DNA from: Streptomyces echinatus
GTDB lineage: Bacteria; Actinomycetota; Actinomycetes; Streptomycetales; Streptomycetaceae
Length of the DNA stretch: 64,000 bases
Direction: 5' to 3'
Assembly (NCBI RefSeq): GCF_014203595.1
Contig: NZ_JACHJK010000004.1
Location: forward strand, 310,001-374,000
The number at the start of each line of letters is the position of its first letter. Positions within the stretch are counted from its first letter, which is position 1. This document shows positions 1 to 8,931 of this stretch, in pieces. The notes beneath the pieces were generated by a model, which did no database searches, was not told the DNA's origin, and was given only the letters and a program-made list of their open reading frames with translations. The position numbers were made by a program, and so were the translations under genes.

Positions 1-2
1 GG

Positions 3-248
<246 letters not shown>

Positions 249-267
249 TCCTCCCCACGGACGCAGG

Positions 268-735
268 TCACGTCCGCCTGAGAGTGCGCACCGGCTCTCC
301 GGGCTTCCAGACCTGGACGACCAGATACCGGTCGTCCTCGACGTAGGTCCGCACGACCTCCGTCAGCTCGGTGCGAAAGAGGTGGAACGGCTGCGGCGGT
401 TCCACCTCTTTCACGTACGCGGCCTTGGCCGTGCCCTCCCCGACCTCGCACGCCCGCCCGCTGATCCGGATGTCACCACCGCCCATGTCCGTCCCGTCAC
501 CGGGATTGACCTGGAGCGTGAAGCGCGGGTCGCGGCGCAGGTCGAGCGCCTTGAGGGAGCCCGGCATCATGCCGAGCCACAGCTCCCCGCCCTGGAAGCG
601 CACCTCCAGGCCGGAGGTGCGGGGCGAGCCGTCCGCGCGCAGGGTCGCGAGGACATGGTGCCGGTGGGTACCGAAGCGCTCCTCGGCGGTCCTCGCCAGC
701 TCGGGCTCGGCGCTGCTGAATGCTGTCCAGTTCAT
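268..735 (-). CDS. Pyridoxamine 5'-phosphate oxidase-like flavin/F420-binding protein
   Basis: This 155-residue protein starts at the ATG that opens MNWTAFSSAEPELA; the longer open frame upstream has no family-like sequence. The core reads as a split beta-barrel of the PNPOx-like superfamily: a first strand HHVLATLRADGSPRTSGLEV, then GELWLGMMPGSLKALDLRRDPR, the usual flavin-contact region, and a later strand ending near DRYLVVQVWKPG. Actinobacterial members bind FMN or F420 and reduce small molecules, but the substrate cannot be read from sequence. The length is normal for the family. It is convergent with guaA and divergent from the aldolase gene at 875, so the two share a 139-bp promoter region. 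No operon partner is evident. Confidence 0.8.
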   Translation of the reverse strand: MNWTAFSSAEPELARTAEERFGTHRHHVLATLRADGSPRTSGLEVRFQGGELWLGMMPGSLKALDLRRDPRFTLQVNPGDGTDMGGGDIRISGRACEVGEGTAKAAYVKEVEPPQPFHLFRTELTEVVRTYVEDDRYLVVQVWKPGEPVRTLRRT

Positions 736-874
736 TCGGCCAGCATCCCCTGGAAACCCGACACCTTCTGTCGGGTATGCGCTGCGTACGGCATCTTTAC
801 AAACCGGCTCTGCCTTTTTGCGCCGCCCGGAGGTACCTTCCGGCGCGTACCTCAATCCCAGGACGGGAGGATCT

Positions 875-1669
875 ATGCACGGGCCCACCCCGCCCCTGCC
901 GCTGCCCACCGACCGGCTGAAGTTCGCCATGCCGCCGATGCACGAGTCGGCCGAGGACGAGCGCCGGCACCGCAAGGAGCGGCTCGCCGGCGCCCTGCGG
1001 ATCTTCGGGCGGGCGGGATTCGAGGACGGGGTGTCCGGGCACATCACGGCCCGGGACCCGGAGTTCACCGACTGCTTCTGGGTCAATCCGTTCGGGATGC
1101 CCTTCAAGCGCGTCACCGTCGACGACCTCGTCCTCGTCAACCAGGACGGGCAGGTCGTCGAGGGCCGCTACCACGTCAACCAGGCCGCCTTCACCGTGCA
1201 CGCCCAGGTGCACGCCGCCCGCCCCGACGTCGTCGCCGTCGCCCACTGCCACTCCGTGCACGGCCGCGCCCTCGCCGCCCTCGGTGACCTCATCGACCCC
1301 ATCACCCAGGAGAGCTGCGCCTTCTACGAGGACCTCGCCCTCTACGACGCCTACACCGGTGTCACCGTCGACGCCGAGGAGGGCCGCCGGATAGCCGCCG
1401 CGCTGGGCTCTTGCAAGGCACTCGTGCTGCGCAACCACGGCCTGCTCACCGTCGGGGACTCGGTGGACGCGGCCGCCTGGTGGTTCCTGTCCCTGGACCG
1501 CTCCTGCCAGGTGCAGCTGCTGGCGAAGGCGGCGGGCCGGCCGGTGCTCATCGACCACAAGGCGGCCGTCGCCACCCGCGAACAGCTCGGCGGCGACCTC
1601 GTGGCCTGGATCAACTACCAGCCGCTCTGGACGGACATCAGCCACAGCGAACCGGACCTGCTGAGCTGA
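875..1669 (+). CDS. Class II aldolase/adducin family protein
   Basis: This 264-residue protein starts at ATG 875 after a GGGAGG-type ribosome site. It shows the class II aldolase/adducin fold: SGHITARDPE near residues 54-62, the metal-binding AHCHSVHG segment (H124, H126) and a third likely zinc ligand in LRNHGL (H188). In this family (fuculose-phosphate and ribulose-phosphate aldolases or epimerases) a divalent metal stabilises the enediolate of a sugar-phosphate. The sequence does not say which sugar. Members with the SGHITARDP / FWVNPFG pattern are often annotated only as class II aldolase. It stands alone between two minus-strand genes. The following 113 bp contain a repeated 20-bp GC-rich segment (about 1721-1775) and no clear terminator. 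Confidence 0.85.
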   Translation: MHGPTPPLPLPTDRLKFAMPPMHESAEDERRHRKERLAGALRIFGRAGFEDGVSGHITARDPEFTDCFWVNPFGMPFKRVTVDDLVLVNQDGQVVEGRYHVNQAAFTVHAQVHAARPDVVAVAHCHSVHGRALAALGDLIDPITQESCAFYEDLALYDAYTGVTVDAEEGRRIAAALGSCKALVLRNHGLLTVGDSVDAAAWWFLSLDRSCQVQLLAKAAGRPVLIDHKAAVATREQLGGDLVAWINYQPLWTDISHSEPDLLS

Positions 1670-1782
1670 GACCGCCACCGGCCACCTCCCCGGCCGGCCG
1701 GAGCCGCAGCTGCCGGCCGGAGCCGCCGTCCGGACCACGACCCTGGCGTGAGCCGGAGCCGCCGTCCGGACCACGCCGCCGG

Positions 1783-2670
1783 TCAGGCGAAGCCCCGGAG
1801 TATGACCGTCTTGGTCATGGTGAACTCCTCGTCCGTGAGCACCCCGTCCCGGTGCAGCTCGCCCAACTCCCGCAAGCGGCGCAGCAGCACGTCGTGGTGG
1901 CCGTCCTGTGCCGGGAAGGCGGCGGTCGCCGGACGCCGGCCGGCGGACGCGTCCTCCGTACGGGTGGAGGGGTGCGGCAGCCGGGCGGTGACGGCCGCCG
2001 CGACCAGCGCGGTCAGCAGATCCCGCCGCACACTGCCCCACAAGTCCAGGGCGTACGGGTCCCGCTCGGGCGGCAGCTTGGAGAACCCCGTCTCCCGGGT
2101 CACGAACCGCAGGAAGCCGTCCTCGTACCCGGAATTGGGCAGCCACTCCACCTGCACCAGATCCCCGAGGGCGATGACCCGCGGGCCGGTCGCGCGCTTG
2201 ACCCGGTCGGCGGTGTCGGCCCAGTCGATGCGCACCTGGCCGCCGTCGAAGGAGACCGTGCCGTCGGAGGACCGCACCGACACCGGCACCGGCGGTCCCG
2301 GGAGCAGATAGCCGGCCGTCGGCTCCCGGGGCACCTGGTCGAGCAGCAGTGCGTGCCGGATCTCCTCGGCGATGTACTCCGCGACCCCCGAACGGTCCGC
2401 GTCCACCGCCAGCCGGTAGGGGTCCGCCGACTCCGGCAGCCGGCCGCCGGTGGCCTGGAGCAGCGGATCGGCGCCCTCGCGCAGCCGCATCCGCAGCCGC
2501 CCGCGCCTGCGTTCCGGCTCGTAGACGACACCCGCGACCGCCTCCAGAGGTACGGCGATCTCCCCGTACGTCTGCCGGAACAGCGGCACGGAGCGGTGCG
2601 GTCCCGGAGCGATCCGGACCGTGCTGCCGTCGAAGGCCCAGGTCCCGTCCCGCTGGATGATCTCGGCCAT
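1783..2670 (-). CDS. DUF4429 domain protein with C-terminal SHOCT helix
   Basis: This 295-residue protein starts at ATG 2670 and carries two DUF4429 modules in tandem. The first is about residues 1-100, beginning AEIIQRDGTWAFDGSTVRI. The second is about 130-225, with the similar SSDGTVSFDGGQVRIDW. They are followed by a variable linker and a short amphipathic C-terminus (LRELGELHRDGVLTDEEFTMTK, a SHOCT-type domain). DUF4429 modules look like PH-like beta domains that may bind a ligand or peptide, and SHOCT often mediates oligomerisation. No catalytic residues or membrane segments are visible. It is convergent with the aldolase and divergent from the membrane protein at 2868. The function is unknown; the family call is confident. 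Confidence 0.85.
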   Translation of the reverse strand: MAEIIQRDGTWAFDGSTVRIAPGPHRSVPLFRQTYGEIAVPLEAVAGVVYEPERRRGRLRMRLREGADPLLQATGGRLPESADPYRLAVDADRSGVAEYIAEEIRHALLLDQVPREPTAGYLLPGPPVPVSVRSSDGTVSFDGGQVRIDWADTADRVKRATGPRVIALGDLVQVEWLPNSGYEDGFLRFVTRETGFSKLPPERDPYALDLWGSVRRDLLTALVAAAVTARLPHPSTRTEDASAGRRPATAAFPAQDGHHDVLLRRLRELGELHRDGVLTDEEFTMTKTVILRGFA

Positions 2671-2867
2671 ACCGAGATTCTCGCAGCCGGGTCAACACGG
2701 CGGATCCGGCTTCACCCGCAGTGACCCCTGCCGACCGCCCCCAAGGGCCCGAGGTAGGGCACAATTCGCTCCCAGCACATGGGAGTTGCCGGGCCGTCGC
2801 GAACGCCGCGAGTGCCTGAGTCAGGGTCGGCAGGGTCGGCAGGTCGTGGGGAAGGCGGGCGTCGGGC

Positions 2868-4148
2868 GTGGCGGTGCAGGAGGCGAGAGGGGACACGGGT
2901 GCCGACGGCGTCCACGACGGTGGCTGCACCTGCGGGGACTGTCCGCACGGCGCCCGGGAGGGACACCGGCGTGCCGTCGCCGCGTTCCTGCGCCGGCGCG
3001 ACGAGTTCGCCGCCGGACGCGGGCTGCCGACGGCCGTGGCGCACTCGGCCTCGGCGTCCCGCCAGTGGGTGTCCGAGGAACTGACCCAGCGGGCCGAGGC
3101 CGTCGCCGAACAGGGCCGGGCCGAGGGCGCGGTCCGGCTCGCCCGGCTGTGGCTGCGGACGGTCTGCGCGGTGTGGGGCGCCGTCACCGTGCTGCTGCTG
3201 GCCGAGGCGCTCACCGCGATCGGCGCGGGCTGGACCGGCGCCCGCACCGCGGCCCTGCTCGCCGCGCTCGCCGTCGCCGGTGCGCTGACCGCCGCCTGTT
3301 TCCTCCACCGGGCGCGCGGCGGAGCGCTCGCGCCGGTGATCGGCGAGGACAACCGCATCTCCACCTCCCGTACCGTTGCCGCCTGCTGGGTGCTGTTCGT
3401 CGGTTACGCGGTCCTGCTGCTGGCCGCCCGCCTGGCCGCCGCCTCCGACCACGCCGAGCGCGACGCCCTGATCTCCGGCCTCGATCTGGCGCGCGGCGCG
3501 GGAGTGGTGACCGTCCTCGCCGTGGTGTGCGGCATCGCCGTCCTGGTCCGCCGGGTGGTGGGCGTGCGCATCCTCGCCCAGCGGCTGCAGAAGGTGCCGG
3601 CGCACCGCCCGCGCGCCGCCGACCTCCTCACCGACGACTCCGGCCGAGGCGCCTTCGCCGACATCCAGTACGTCGCCATCAGCGCCGTGGCCCTGCTGTT
3701 CGCCGCCGTACGGCTGGCCCGCCGCCCCGACCGGCTGCCCGACCTGCCCTGGGGCCTGGGCGTGGTCGTGCTGATCTCGGCGGCGACCTATCTGGCCGGC
3801 AAGTACACCGAGGGCGGCCGGCCGGTGATCCTCTCGGTGGTCCGCGCCCGCGAGCCCGGCGACCTCGACGGGCCGGTCCGCACCGGCGACGACATCGAGA
3901 TCCGCGGCACCGGATTCGTCCCACCGGGCGCGCAGACCGCCGACCGGCTCTCCCGGACGGTCGTCCGCATCGGCACGGTCGACGTCCACGTCCCCCTGGT
4001 CCCCGTCACGGGCGGCTTCCGCAACCCCACCGACAACGCCCTGACCGTGCCCGTACCCGCGGACGTGGAGCCCGGTGCGGTGGACGTCCAGGTGGTGACC
4101 GCGGCCGGCGTGGCGACCAACCGCTACCCGCTCCATGTGACGGAGTGA
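2868..4148 (+). CDS. Polytopic membrane protein with IPT/TIG-like C-terminal domain
   Basis: This 426-residue protein starts at GTG 2868; a second in-frame GTG at 2874 is equally possible. The N-terminus has a small cysteine cluster (GCTCGDCPHG, residues about 19-28). A helical stretch follows, then six or so hydrophobic segments between about residues 95 and 310. The last ~110 residues are soluble and beta-rich, with an IPT/TIG-like pattern (IEIRGTGFVPPG followed by VDVQVVTAAGVATNRY), a fold used for protein or ligand contacts. The likely location is the cytoplasmic membrane with that domain exposed. No enzymatic motif is visible and I do not recognise a named family. It stands alone; the DoxX gene follows after 127 bp. 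Confidence 0.75.
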   Translation: MAVQEARGDTGADGVHDGGCTCGDCPHGAREGHRRAVAAFLRRRDEFAAGRGLPTAVAHSASASRQWVSEELTQRAEAVAEQGRAEGAVRLARLWLRTVCAVWGAVTVLLLAEALTAIGAGWTGARTAALLAALAVAGALTAACFLHRARGGALAPVIGEDNRISTSRTVAACWVLFVGYAVLLLAARLAAASDHAERDALISGLDLARGAGVVTVLAVVCGIAVLVRRVVGVRILAQRLQKVPAHRPRAADLLTDDSGRGAFADIQYVAISAVALLFAAVRLARRPDRLPDLPWGLGVVVLISAATYLAGKYTEGGRPVILSVVRAREPGDLDGPVRTGDDIEIRGTGFVPPGAQTADRLSRTVVRIGTVDVHVPLVPVTGGFRNPTDNALTVPVPADVEPGAVDVQVVTAAGVATNRYPLHVTE

Positions 4149-4275
4149 CCTCCGGGGAGGCGGACTCGGACGCCCGAAATCCGGAAAATCATCCGGGACA
4201 GGATTGAACCGGCTCCCTTCGTCATACGTATCGTCAGAGGAGGGGTGGCACGCGGGCGAAAGGCGGCTGACAGCG

Positions 4276-4800
4276 ATGACTCACGGCATGCGGACGGACA
4301 CGCACACGATGCGGCTGGACAGCCCGCGCGGCTGGCGGGACACCGCCGCCCACTACGCCCTGCTGCCGCTGCGCGTCTTCCTGGGCGTCACCTTCGTCTA
4401 CGCCGGCCTGGACAAGCTCACCGACAGCGCCTTCATGCAGGCCGGCGGCGCCGGATCGATCGGCGACACCATGCGCGCCGCCCGCGACTCCGCCGCGATC
4501 CCGGCCCTGGTCGACCTGGCCCTGAAGAGCCCGGTCGGCTTCGGCTACGCCATCGCCCTCGGCGAGCTGGCCGTCGGGCTCGGCATCCTGGTCGGTCTGC
4601 TCGGCCGGCTGGCCGCGCTCGGCGGCGCGCTGATCTCGCTCAGCCTCTGGCTGACGGTGAGCTGGGCGACCACGCCCTACTACTACGGCAACGACCTCGC
4701 CTACCTGATGGCCTGGCTCCCCCTGGTCCTCGCCGGCACCCCCTATCTCTCGCTGGACGCGGCCTGGCGGGCCCGCCGACGGCCCGGCGGCTACCGCTGA
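4276..4800 (+). CDS. DoxX family membrane protein
   Basis: This 174-residue protein uses ATG 4276 (MTHGMRTDTHTMR). An upstream TTG at 4204 is in frame, but its extra residues are not family-like. Four transmembrane helices are visible, with the DoxX hallmarks PLRVFLGVTFVYAGLDKL near residue 40 and GELAVGLGILVGLLGRLAAL near residue 105. DoxX proteins are small four-helix membrane proteins tied to thiosulfate/quinone chemistry or oxidative-stress complexes. The biochemical role in Streptomyces is not established. The last 10 bp overlap the convergent small membrane gene at 4791-5006, so the two messages are complementary at their 3' ends. Confidence 0.85.
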   Translation: MTHGMRTDTHTMRLDSPRGWRDTAAHYALLPLRVFLGVTFVYAGLDKLTDSAFMQAGGAGSIGDTMRAARDSAAIPALVDLALKSPVGFGYAIALGELAVGLGILVGLLGRLAALGGALISLSLWLTVSWATTPYYYGNDLAYLMAWLPLVLAGTPYLSLDAAWRARRRPGGYR

Positions 4801-5006
4801 CCGCCCTCGGCGCCGCCCCGTCTGCGTATCCCCCGGGTGAGCGCGGCCGTGGCGCCGGCGAGGCAGAGGCCGCCCACGACCAGCGGGACGACCACGAACC
4901 AGGGGGTGTCCCACAGACCGGCCGCGTCCCCCGCGAACGCCGCGGCGGTGACGGTGAGGAAGAGCCCGGCGACCAGCTTCCCGGGCTGGAACTCATGACG
5001 CAGCAC
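4791..5006 (-). CDS. Small two-helix membrane protein
   Basis: This protein of about 71 residues has two hydrophobic segments: KLVAGLFLTVTAAAFAGDAA and FVVVPLVVGGLCLAGATAAL. I start it at GTG 5006 because a perfect GGAGGTC ribosome site lies at 5011-5017 and because this places the start inside the end of the upstream PspC gene. A start at 5030 would add eight residues without a better ribosome site. The overlap of 14 bp suggests translational coupling with the PspC-domain gene (4993-6564), so the two proteins are probably made together and may share a membrane complex. No named family is recognised. Its 3' end overlaps the convergent DoxX gene. Confidence 0.7.
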   Translation of the reverse strand: MLRHEFQPGKLVAGLFLTVTAAAFAGDAAGLWDTPWFVVVPLVVGGLCLAGATAALTRGIRRRGGAEGGQR

Positions 5007-6564
5007 GGCTGACCTCCACCTGTCCCACACCGACGCCGAGCGTGAGGTCCAGCGTGCCGGCCCTCCGGGCCCCCTCGGCCGGCGCCAGCGTCACGTCCTT
5101 GTGCTGGGCGGGCTTCACGTCCACGTCCTTTCCACGGTCCCCGGGCAACCGGATGTCGCCCACCCCCACCTCGATGTCCATCCGTACGGTGACGTCCGCC
5201 GGCACGATCACCTTCAGCTGCCCCGCACCGATCCGCGCGTCCGTGGCGACCGTCCGGCCCCGGGCCGGCCGCACCCGGCTCAGGTCCAGGGTGCCCCGCC
5301 CCGTGCCGAGCTCGTACCCGGGCCGCACCTGGGCCGCCGCGGCCGGTCTCCAGGACGCCTTCCGCCAGTCGGTGGTGATGTCCCGGGGCAGGGCCGCCGC
5401 CCCGGCGAGCAGGCCGGCGGTGACCACCGCCAGGAACACCGTCCCGGCGCCGGTCCGGCCCAGGAACGCGCTGAGCGCGATACCCAGCCCGAACACCGCC
5501 AGCGCGCACGCGAGACCGGTCTGCAGGCTGGTGCCCAGCGGGTGGGTGTGCCAGCCGAGCCCGGTGCCCAGGCCGCCCGCCAGCAGGGCGAGCAGGAACA
5601 CCCAGCCGCCGATCCAGCGCGGGCCGCGCGGTCTCGGGGGCGCGGCCCGCGGCGGCTGTATCGCCCCCTGGTGCGTCCAGGGGGCGGGGATGCCGACGTC
5701 CACGACCGAGGCGAGGTCCCGGTCACGGGCGTCGCCGGGCCCCCACAGGTAGCCGGTGCCGCCGACATGGGTGCCGTCCTTGACGATCGGGTCCCGCCAC
5801 CAGGAGGGGTAGACGGTGACGACCGGGGGGGCCTGGGCCTCCGGCGGCGCGTCGGCGGCGGCCTGCGCGGCCAGCGGGTCGGGGTCGGGGGCGCCACGGC
5901 GCCGCGACCAGTACCCCGCGCCCGCGAGCAGCAGCGAGAGCACCGTGGCGAAGGCCAGCACCCCGCCGTTTCTCAGCATCGTCAGGAAGATTCCGCAGCC
6001 GACCAGCGCGAACAGCACGGCGGCCAGTGCCTGGCCGTCGACCCGGCCCGTGAAGAGCTTGCGGACCTCGTTCTCCTCCTCGTCCTCGTAGGGCACCAGG
6101 AGCCAGGCGAAGCCGTAGAAGATCAGGCCCAGGCCGCCGGTCGCGGACAGCACGGCCAGCGTGATCCGGAAGATCACCGGGTCCATCTCGGTATGCCGCC
6201 CGAGTCCCGCGCACACGCCCGCGATCATCTTGTGCCGCCGGTCGCGCCGGAACCGGTCGGGATGCCCGGCGTCCTCCCGCTGCTCCGGACCGTCCGCCGA
6301 GGAGCGGACGCCGGCCCGGGAGCCGGGGCGCGGGCCGGCCTCGGCGTGGGGTCCCCGGTCGCCGTGGCCTGTGCCGCTGCCGGCGGGGGCGCTGTCGTCG
6401 GTGTGTGTGCCTGTGGTGCCGTCGGTGTGGGCGCCGGTGCCGGTCCCGGCCGCTCCTGGATTCCCCGTCGCGGCGGGCGCGGCATCCGTCGGCCCGGTGC
6501 CCGGGGCCGGGCGCGGGCCGGGGCCGGGTCCCGGACCCGTCGCGGCGTGCTCGTGATCCGTCAT
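4993..6564 (-). CDS. PspC domain membrane protein with C-terminal LiaF-like/DUF4097-like domain
   Basis: This 523-residue protein starts at ATG 6564. It opens with a disordered Gly/Pro/Thr/Asp-rich region of about 110 residues. A PspC domain follows (about 110-170: RFRRDRRHKMIAGVCAGLGR, then the membrane helix ending FYGFAWLLVPYEDEE). Several more transmembrane segments lie in the middle. The C-terminal beta-repeat region (about 415-523) contains VRMDIEVGVGDIRLPGDRG and the ending LGVGVGQVEVSRAAS, typical of LiaF-type cell-envelope stress proteins. In Firmicutes such proteins modulate envelope-stress two-component systems. Here the divergent neighbour is a PspC-containing sensor kinase, so a partner role in envelope sensing is a reasonable inference. 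It is coupled to the small membrane gene downstream. Confidence 0.85.
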   Translation of the reverse strand: MTDHEHAATGPGPGPGPRPAPGTGPTDAAPAATGNPGAAGTGTGAHTDGTTGTHTDDSAPAGSGTGHGDRGPHAEAGPRPGSRAGVRSSADGPEQREDAGHPDRFRRDRRHKMIAGVCAGLGRHTEMDPVIFRITLAVLSATGGLGLIFYGFAWLLVPYEDEEENEVRKLFTGRVDGQALAAVLFALVGCGIFLTMLRNGGVLAFATVLSLLLAGAGYWSRRRGAPDPDPLAAQAAADAPPEAQAPPVVTVYPSWWRDPIVKDGTHVGGTGYLWGPGDARDRDLASVVDVGIPAPWTHQGAIQPPRAAPPRPRGPRWIGGWVFLLALLAGGLGTGLGWHTHPLGTSLQTGLACALAVFGLGIALSAFLGRTGAGTVFLAVVTAGLLAGAAALPRDITTDWRKASWRPAAAAQVRPGYELGTGRGTLDLSRVRPARGRTVATDARIGAGQLKVIVPADVTVRMDIEVGVGDIRLPGDRGKDVDVKPAQHKDVTLAPAEGARRAGTLDLTLGVGVGQVEVSRAAS

Positions 6565-6608
6565 GCGTCCATGGTGACGGCCCGTCCGCCGCCGCGGCAG
6601 TCGGGACG

Positions 6609-6751
6609 ACCCTGGCCCGACCCTGAAATCGGCCCCGAGACGGGGCGGGGAGGCGTTCGACCGGCCCGGACCGCCGCGGCGGACCGCATCCGCCGTCCAC
6701 CCGGACCGGCCCCGGCGGAAGATCAGGGGCGTCTCCGGGGCCTACCCTGAT
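6609..6751. promoter_or_regulatory. Divergent PspC promoter region with CCCTGA/TCAGGG repeats
   Basis: The 221 bp between the two PspC genes contain several copies of the half-site CCCTGA/TCAGGG. Two copies in the same direction lie at about 6609-6625, nearest the minus-strand gene. An inverted pair, ATCAGGG at 6722-6728 and CCCTGAT at 6745-6751, lies nearest the sensor-kinase start. Paired half-sites like these are what a dimeric NarL/LiaR-type regulator would bind. The encoded LuxR-type regulator at 8072 is the obvious candidate, which would make the locus autoregulated. This is inference from symmetry and position only; no clear -35/-10 pair was identified. Confidence 0.35.
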
Positions 6752-6785
6752 GCTCCGCCCCGCCGCCCGTGTGACCATCGTTGGC

Positions 6786-8075
6786 ATGCCGGAAGCCGCA
6801 AGCCTGCCACTCGACGACCCGCGGCCACCGCGCAAGCTCTACCGCAGCAGCGACGGACGCTGGCTCGGCGGAGTGGCGCGGGGCCTCGCCGGGCATCTCG
6901 GGCTGCCCGTCGTCTGGGTGCGGCTCGTCTTCGTCGGCCTGTTCATGGCCGACGGGCTCGGAGCGCTGCTGTACGCCGCGTTCTGGTTCTTCGTCCCGCT
7001 CGGCGTCGGCGGCGTCGGCGACCAGAAGCCGGCGCTGGTGGGCACGGAGACCTCGCCGGACGGCCGCCGCAGACTGGTGGCCCGCAAGCCGGACCGGGGG
7101 CAGATCGTCGCCCTGCTCCTCATGGTCGTCGTCTCCATGGTCTTCGTGGGCAGCGTCAACCTGGGCAGCGCGGCCAAGGCGTATCTGGTGCCCGCCGTGC
7201 TCGTCGCGGCCGGTGTCGCCCTCGTCTGGCGTCAGGCGGACAACGCCCGCCGGGCCCGCTGGGTCGAGGCCGGCCGCCAGCGCCGCACCCTCACCCTGCT
7301 CCGCGCGGCCGGCGGCGTCCTGCTCGTCACGGCCGGAGTCTCGGCCATCTTCGTCCTGCAGGGCTCGGCCGCCCACCTGGGGGCGGTTCTGCAGGCAGCG
7401 CTCGTCGTCATCGTCGGCATCACCCTGCTCGCGGGCCCCTACCTGGTCCGCATGACCCAGGACCTGTCCGAGGAGCGCCTGATGCGCATCCGCGCCCAGG
7501 AGCGCGCCGAGGTCGCCGCCCACGTCCACGACTCCGTGCTGCACACCCTCACCCTGATCCAGCGCAATGCCGACAACGCCGGCGAGGTGCGCCGCCTCGC
7601 CCGCGCCCAGGAGCGCGACCTGCGCACCTGGCTGTACAAGCCGGAGGGCACGGGCAAGGACGAGGCCGACGAGCCGGACACGGTCGCCGAGGCGGTGCGG
7701 CGCAACGCCGCCGAGGTGGAGGACAAGCACGGTGTGCCCATCGAGGTCGTGATCGTCGGCGACTGCCCGCTGGACGAGAAGACCGCGGCGCAGATGCAGG
7801 CCGCGCGCGAGGCGATGGTGAACGCCGCCAAGTACGGTGGCGAGGGCGGTGCCGTACAGGTCTACGCCGAAGTCGAGGGAAAGACGGTCTTCGTGTCCGT
7901 CAGGGACCGCGGCCCCGGCTTCGACCTCGACGCGATACCCGCCGACCGCATGGGCGTTAGAGAATCGATCATCGGCCGCATGGAGCGCAACGGCGGTACG
8001 GCCCGGCTGCGGGCGGTGCCGGGCGGCGGCACGGAGGTCGAGCTGGAGATGGAGAGGGCGGAGAAGACGTCATGA
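6786..8075 (+). CDS. PspC-domain sensor histidine kinase (NarL/DesK-type)
   Basis: I use ATG 6786 (MPEAASLPLDD, 429 residues); GTG 6771 and ATG 6750 are in-frame alternatives, and none has a strong ribosome site. An N-terminal PspC domain occupies about residues 16-75 (RKLYRSSDGRWLGGVARGLA). About four membrane helices follow between 105 and 220, then a HisKA_3-type dimerisation helix with the phospho-accepting H248 in VHDSVLHTLTL. The ATPase domain has an N-box-like AAREAMVNAAKYGG and a G-box-like VRDRGPGF. The extracellular part is minimal, so it probably senses the membrane itself or a partner PspC protein. It overlaps the regulator gene by 4 bp (ATGA), a standard coupled pair. Confidence 0.9.
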   Translation: MPEAASLPLDDPRPPRKLYRSSDGRWLGGVARGLAGHLGLPVVWVRLVFVGLFMADGLGALLYAAFWFFVPLGVGGVGDQKPALVGTETSPDGRRRLVARKPDRGQIVALLLMVVVSMVFVGSVNLGSAAKAYLVPAVLVAAGVALVWRQADNARRARWVEAGRQRRTLTLLRAAGGVLLVTAGVSAIFVLQGSAAHLGAVLQAALVVIVGITLLAGPYLVRMTQDLSEERLMRIRAQERAEVAAHVHDSVLHTLTLIQRNADNAGEVRRLARAQERDLRTWLYKPEGTGKDEADEPDTVAEAVRRNAAEVEDKHGVPIEVVIVGDCPLDEKTAAQMQAAREAMVNAAKYGGEGGAVQVYAEVEGKTVFVSVRDRGPGFDLDAIPADRMGVRESIIGRMERNGGTARLRAVPGGGTEVELEMERAEKTS

Positions 8076-8806
8076 GCGACGCGACCGAGGCGAACGGCAC
8101 GGCGGAGGCGGCCGAGTCCGGCCGGCCCGACGCCGGCGCGGGCGGGCGGCACGTGCGGGTGGTGCTGGTCGACGACCACCGGATGTTCCGCACCGGCGTC
8201 CAGGCCGAGATCGGCCAGACCGCCGAGACCGGGGTCGAGGTGGTCGGCGAGGCCGCGGACGTCGACCAGGCGGTCTCGGTCATCACCGCCACGCGGCCGG
8301 AGGTGGTCCTGCTCGACGTCCACCTGCCGGGCGGCGGCGGGGTCGAAGTGCTGCGCCGGTGCGCGGCGTTGACGGCGGACGCCGAGCGGCCCGTCCGCTT
8401 CCTCGCGCTGTCCGTGTCGGACGCGGCGGAGGACGTGATCGGGGTGATCCGCGGCGGTGCCCGCGGCTATGTCACCAAGACCATCACCGGCACCGACCTG
8501 GTCGACTCGATCTTCCGCGTCCAGGAGGGCGACGCCGTCTTCTCCCCGCGGCTGGCCGGGTTCGTCCTGGACGCCTTCGCCTCCACCGACGCCCCGCCGG
8601 TGGACGAGGACCTGGACCGCCTCACCCAGCGGGAACGCGAGGTGCTGCGGCTGATCGCCCGCGGCTACGCCTACAAGGAGATCGCCAAGCAGCTGTTCAT
8701 CTCGGTGAAGACGGTCGAGTCCCATGTCTCGGCGGTCCTGCGCAAGCTCCAGCTGTCCAACCGGCACGAGCTGACCCGCTGGGCGACCGCACGCCGGCTG
8801 GTCTGA
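8072..8806 (+). CDS. LuxR/NarL-family response regulator
   Basis: This 244-residue regulator starts at ATG 8072 inside the stop of the kinase gene. After a 26-residue variable tail, the receiver domain contains the acidic pair D34-D35 and the phospho-acceptor D82 in VVLLDVHLPGG. The conserved K is in GYVTKTITG. The C-terminal LuxR-type HTH is typical: LTQREREVLRLIARGYAYKEIAKQLF followed by VKTVESHVSAVLRKL. It should be phosphorylated by the PspC sensor kinase and bind DNA as a dimer, possibly at the CCCTGA repeats upstream. The 125 bp downstream are C-rich spacer without a recognisable terminator, leading to the convergent NlpC/P60 gene. Confidence 0.92.
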   Translation: MSDATEANGTAEAAESGRPDAGAGGRHVRVVLVDDHRMFRTGVQAEIGQTAETGVEVVGEAADVDQAVSVITATRPEVVLLDVHLPGGGGVEVLRRCAALTADAERPVRFLALSVSDAAEDVIGVIRGGARGYVTKTITGTDLVDSIFRVQEGDAVFSPRLAGFVLDAFASTDAPPVDEDLDRLTQREREVLRLIARGYAYKEIAKQLFISVKTVESHVSAVLRKLQLSNRHELTRWATARRLV

Positions 8807-8931
8807 CCACCGCGGGCTCTCGCCGGTCCGCCGGCGCCCCGGCGCCCACCGGCCTCCGCCCGCCGCCCCGGCCCCACGCCACCCCCGGCCCCACGCCCCC
8901 CTCCGGCCCCCGGCCTCCGGCCTCACGGCCC

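Noticed and set aside
797..3364. Long minus-strand reading frame covering several genes
   Set aside because: It is a shadow frame produced by high GC content; the real genes in other frames have family motifs and codon bias.
2712..4136. Antisense reading frame opposite the polytopic membrane protein
   Set aside because: Low-complexity Gly/Asp/Val content typical of GC-rich antisense frames and no recognisable family.
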